A stretch of DNA of 64,000 nucleotides, from the NCBI RefSeq assembly GCF_028688855.1, contig NZ_JAQTXI010000013.1, positions 1 through 64,000 of the forward strand. The letters run 5' to 3'. Positions 62,795 through 64,000 of this stretch are shown here, one piece after another. Positions within the stretch are counted from its first letter, which is position 1. Each line of letters starts with the position of its first letter. The notes below the pieces were generated by a model that saw only the letters and a program-made list of their open reading frames with translations, was not told the origin of the DNA and searched no databases. Made by a program: the position numbers and the translations under genes. Origin of the DNA: Neomegalonema sp. (GTDB taxonomy: Bacteria > Pseudomonadota > Alphaproteobacteria > Rhodobacterales > Rhodobacteraceae).

Positions 62795-63097
62795 CTATTC
62801 CGCCTCAATGATCTTCGCGCCTTGCCGCAGGGCCCAAGCGGCGGCTTGTTTGCTCGCGCGGCATTTCGTGAGGTTGATGAGCTTGCGACCTGCATGCCAT
62901 TTCTCGTCGCCGCTGGAAGCGCTGAGCCTGACGCGATCGCCAGCGAGATCCACAGAGACGACCTTGCCGACGATATTGATGGGGCCGAGGCGGTCGATGC
63001 AGACGATCTCGCCGACTCGCACACTGCTCGCCGATTGTGCGAAAACGGTTGAAGGGACAGCCATCATGAAAATCATGGTCGCGAAGATCTTGTTCAT
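62795..63097 (-). CDS. Small secreted protein with AT-rich upstream region
   Basis: A 100-aa protein. The signal peptide is MNKIFATMIFMMAVPSTVFA, giving a mature domain of about 80 residues (VRVGEIVCIDRLGPINIVGK, VSVDLAGDRVRLSASSGDEK, LINLTKCRASKQAAAWALRQ) that looks like a small beta-barrel with two Cys. ATG 63097 is preferred with GGAG-AGGG upstream. Codon use (AAG, ATT, AAT more frequent) and a very AT-rich upstream region differ from the neighbours, which suggests acquisition. Confidence 0.65.
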   Translation of the reverse strand: MNKIFATMIFMMAVPSTVFAQSASSVRVGEIVCIDRLGPINIVGKVVSVDLAGDRVRLSASSGDEKWHAGRKLINLTKCRASKQAAAWALRQGAKIIEAE

Positions 63098-63180
63098 ATC
63101 CCTCTCCGTGAATAATTGATATTTCTTCAACCATAATGATTCATGAATAAATAATTATTTTTGTCAAGTTGTATCTTTGA
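63098..63180 (-). promoter_or_regulatory. AT-rich promoter region with palindromes
   Basis: This stretch is strikingly AT-rich against the background. On the minus strand it has a perfect -35 TTGACA (63167-63162); a good -10 is not obvious. ATTCATGAAT (63139-63148) and AATAATTATT nearby are palindromes. It looks like a binding region for an AT-preferring regulator or nucleoid protein upstream of the small secreted protein. Confidence 0.45.
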
Positions 63181-63196
63181 GCTGTGCGGAAACATG

Positions 63197-63223
63197 AAAA
63201 ACTCCCCCTGCGAAGAGGGGGAG
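63197..63223 (-). terminator. Intrinsic terminator of dapD
   Basis: CTCCCCC (63202-63208) pairs with GGGGGAG (63217-63223); on the minus strand the stem is followed by TTTTT. It lies 52 nt past the dapD stop. Confidence 0.85.
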
Positions 63224-63274
63224 CACCGGAATTTATGGACTCAAACTGGCGAGATCCGGAAATCCACCCGGGCG

Positions 63275-64000
63275 TCAATCCCGCAGGAGTTCGTTCACGG
63301 CGGTCTTGGCGCGGGTCTGGGCGTCCACGCGCTTGACGATCACCGCGCAGGAGAGGCTCGGGCCGGGCGAGCCGTCGGGCAGGGGCTTGCCGGGCAGGGA
63401 GCCGGGCACCACCACCGAATAGGGCGGAACCTCGCCGATGAAGATCTCGCCCGTCGCGCGGTCGACGATCTTCGTCGAGGCGCTGATGAAGACGCCCATC
63501 GACAGCACCGAGCCCTTGCGCACCACCACGCCCTCGACCACCTCGGAGCGGGCGCCGATGAAGCAATCGTCCTCGATCACCACGGGCGCGGCCTGAAGGG
63601 GCTCCAGCACGCCGCCGATCCCGACGCCGCCCGACAGATGCACGTTCGCGCCGATCTGCGCGCAGGAGCCCACCGTCGCCCAGGTGTCGACCATGGTGTT
63701 CTCGCCCACCCGCGCGCCGATGTTCACGAAGCTCGGCATGAGCACCGCCCCCGGCGCGACATAGGCCGAGCGGCGCACCACGCAGCCCGGAACCGCCCGG
63801 AAGCCCGCCGCGCGGAACTCCTTTTCGGTCCATCCGGCGAATTTCGAGGGCACCTTGTCCCACCAGACCGCGCCGCCGGGACCGCCGGGGACGATCTCCA
63901 TGTCGTTGAGGCGGAAGGAGAGCAGAACCGCCTTCTTCACCCATTCGTTGGCGTTCCATTTCCCCGCCGCGTCCTGTTCGGCGGCGCGCAGGGCGCCCGC
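63275..64000 (-). CDS. dapD: 2,3,4,5-tetrahydropyridine-2,6-dicarboxylate N-succinyltransferase (5' truncated by window)
   Basis: The C-terminal 241 residues of DapD (normally about 275), which succinylates tetrahydrodipicolinate in lysine and peptidoglycan precursor synthesis. The frame continues to the window edge ([20 protein letters not shown]). A left-handed beta-helix of hexapeptide repeats is clear ([20 protein letters not shown], then [20 protein letters not shown]) with [14 protein letters not shown] and the conserved [17 protein letters not shown]. The GTG at 63940 is internal. A strong terminator follows. Confidence 0.95.
   Translation of the reverse strand, partial: AGALRAAEQDAAGKWNANEWVKKAVLLSFRLNDMEIVPGGPGGAVWWDKVPSKFAGWTEKEFRAAGFRAVPGCVVRRSAYVAPGAVLMPSFVNIGARVGENTMVDTWATVGSCAQIGANVHLSGGVGIGGVLEPLQAAPVVIEDDCFIGARSEVVEGVVVRKGSVLSMGVFISASTKIVDRATGEIFIGEVPPYSVVVPGSLPGKPLPDGSPGPSLSCAVIVKRVDAQTRAKTAVNELLRD

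Overview
The window is high-GC DNA (I estimate upper 60s percent), densely coding, and looks like an alphaproteobacterium of the Rhodobacterales type. The support is a head-to-tail gene order matching the Rhodobacter capsulatus gene transfer agent (RcGTA), several alphaproteobacterial families of unknown function (DUF2794, DUF2849, DUF934), and linkages such as accD-folC and eno-ftsB. The species cannot be named from sequence alone.

Region 1 (1-20.6 kb) is an RcGTA-like particle cluster. It holds the terminase C-terminus (cut by the window edge), portal, prohead protease, HK97-type capsid, head-tail connector, head-tail adaptor, tail terminator, major tail protein, two tail-assembly chaperone-type genes, a very short tape measure, the two distal tail/hub proteins (DUF2460, DUF2163), the NlpC/P60 peptidase and the 1,323-aa baseplate/host-specificity protein. 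A DUF2793 tail fibre with an S74 self-cleaving chaperone, a muramidase, a small membrane protein and a secreted trypsin-like protease follow directly. The tail-fibre and lysis functions of R. capsulatus lie at other loci, so this contiguous layout is unusual. Two blocks on the opposite strand break the cluster: a two-membrane-segment protein between capsid and connector, and a methyltransferase / HTH-fused DNA cytosine methyltransferase / tRNA-Ser block between the DUF2163 and NlpC/P60 genes. No integrase, repressor or replication gene is visible.

Region 2 (20.6-51.6 kb) is ordinary chromosome: accD-folC, a phytase-like secreted protein, DUF2794, a putative ETF-beta lysine methyltransferase, greA with an intrinsic terminator in its leader, an 868-aa coiled-coil membrane protein followed by trpC-moaC and recJ, tRNA-Glu, an assimilatory sulfite reductase operon, ung, gatB, TPR proteins, rpiA, glutathione reductase, eno-ftsB, an MgtC-family protein, tRNA-Lys, and hisE with a HIT protein.

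Region 3 (51.7-62 kb) is a putrescine/agmatine module in two divergent operons. On the minus strand lies potF-potG-potH-potI (uptake), then an agmatinase-family hydrolase and an omega-aminotransferase. On the plus strand lie a gamma-glutamylputrescine synthetase and a gamma-glutamylputrescine oxidase. Together they would import polyamines, make putrescine from agmatine, and degrade it by glutamylation/oxidation or transamination.

Region 4 (62-64 kb) has small secreted or membrane proteins, one behind a strikingly AT-rich upstream region, and the 3' part of dapD.

The non-coding content is the most unusual part: a 104-bp structured repeat in two copies that share compensatory base changes and both supply the TAG stop codon of a neighbouring gene; a hairpin that buries a Shine-Dalgarno site; an attenuator-like terminator upstream of greA; and tRNA promoters with an identical CCCCCC discriminator.
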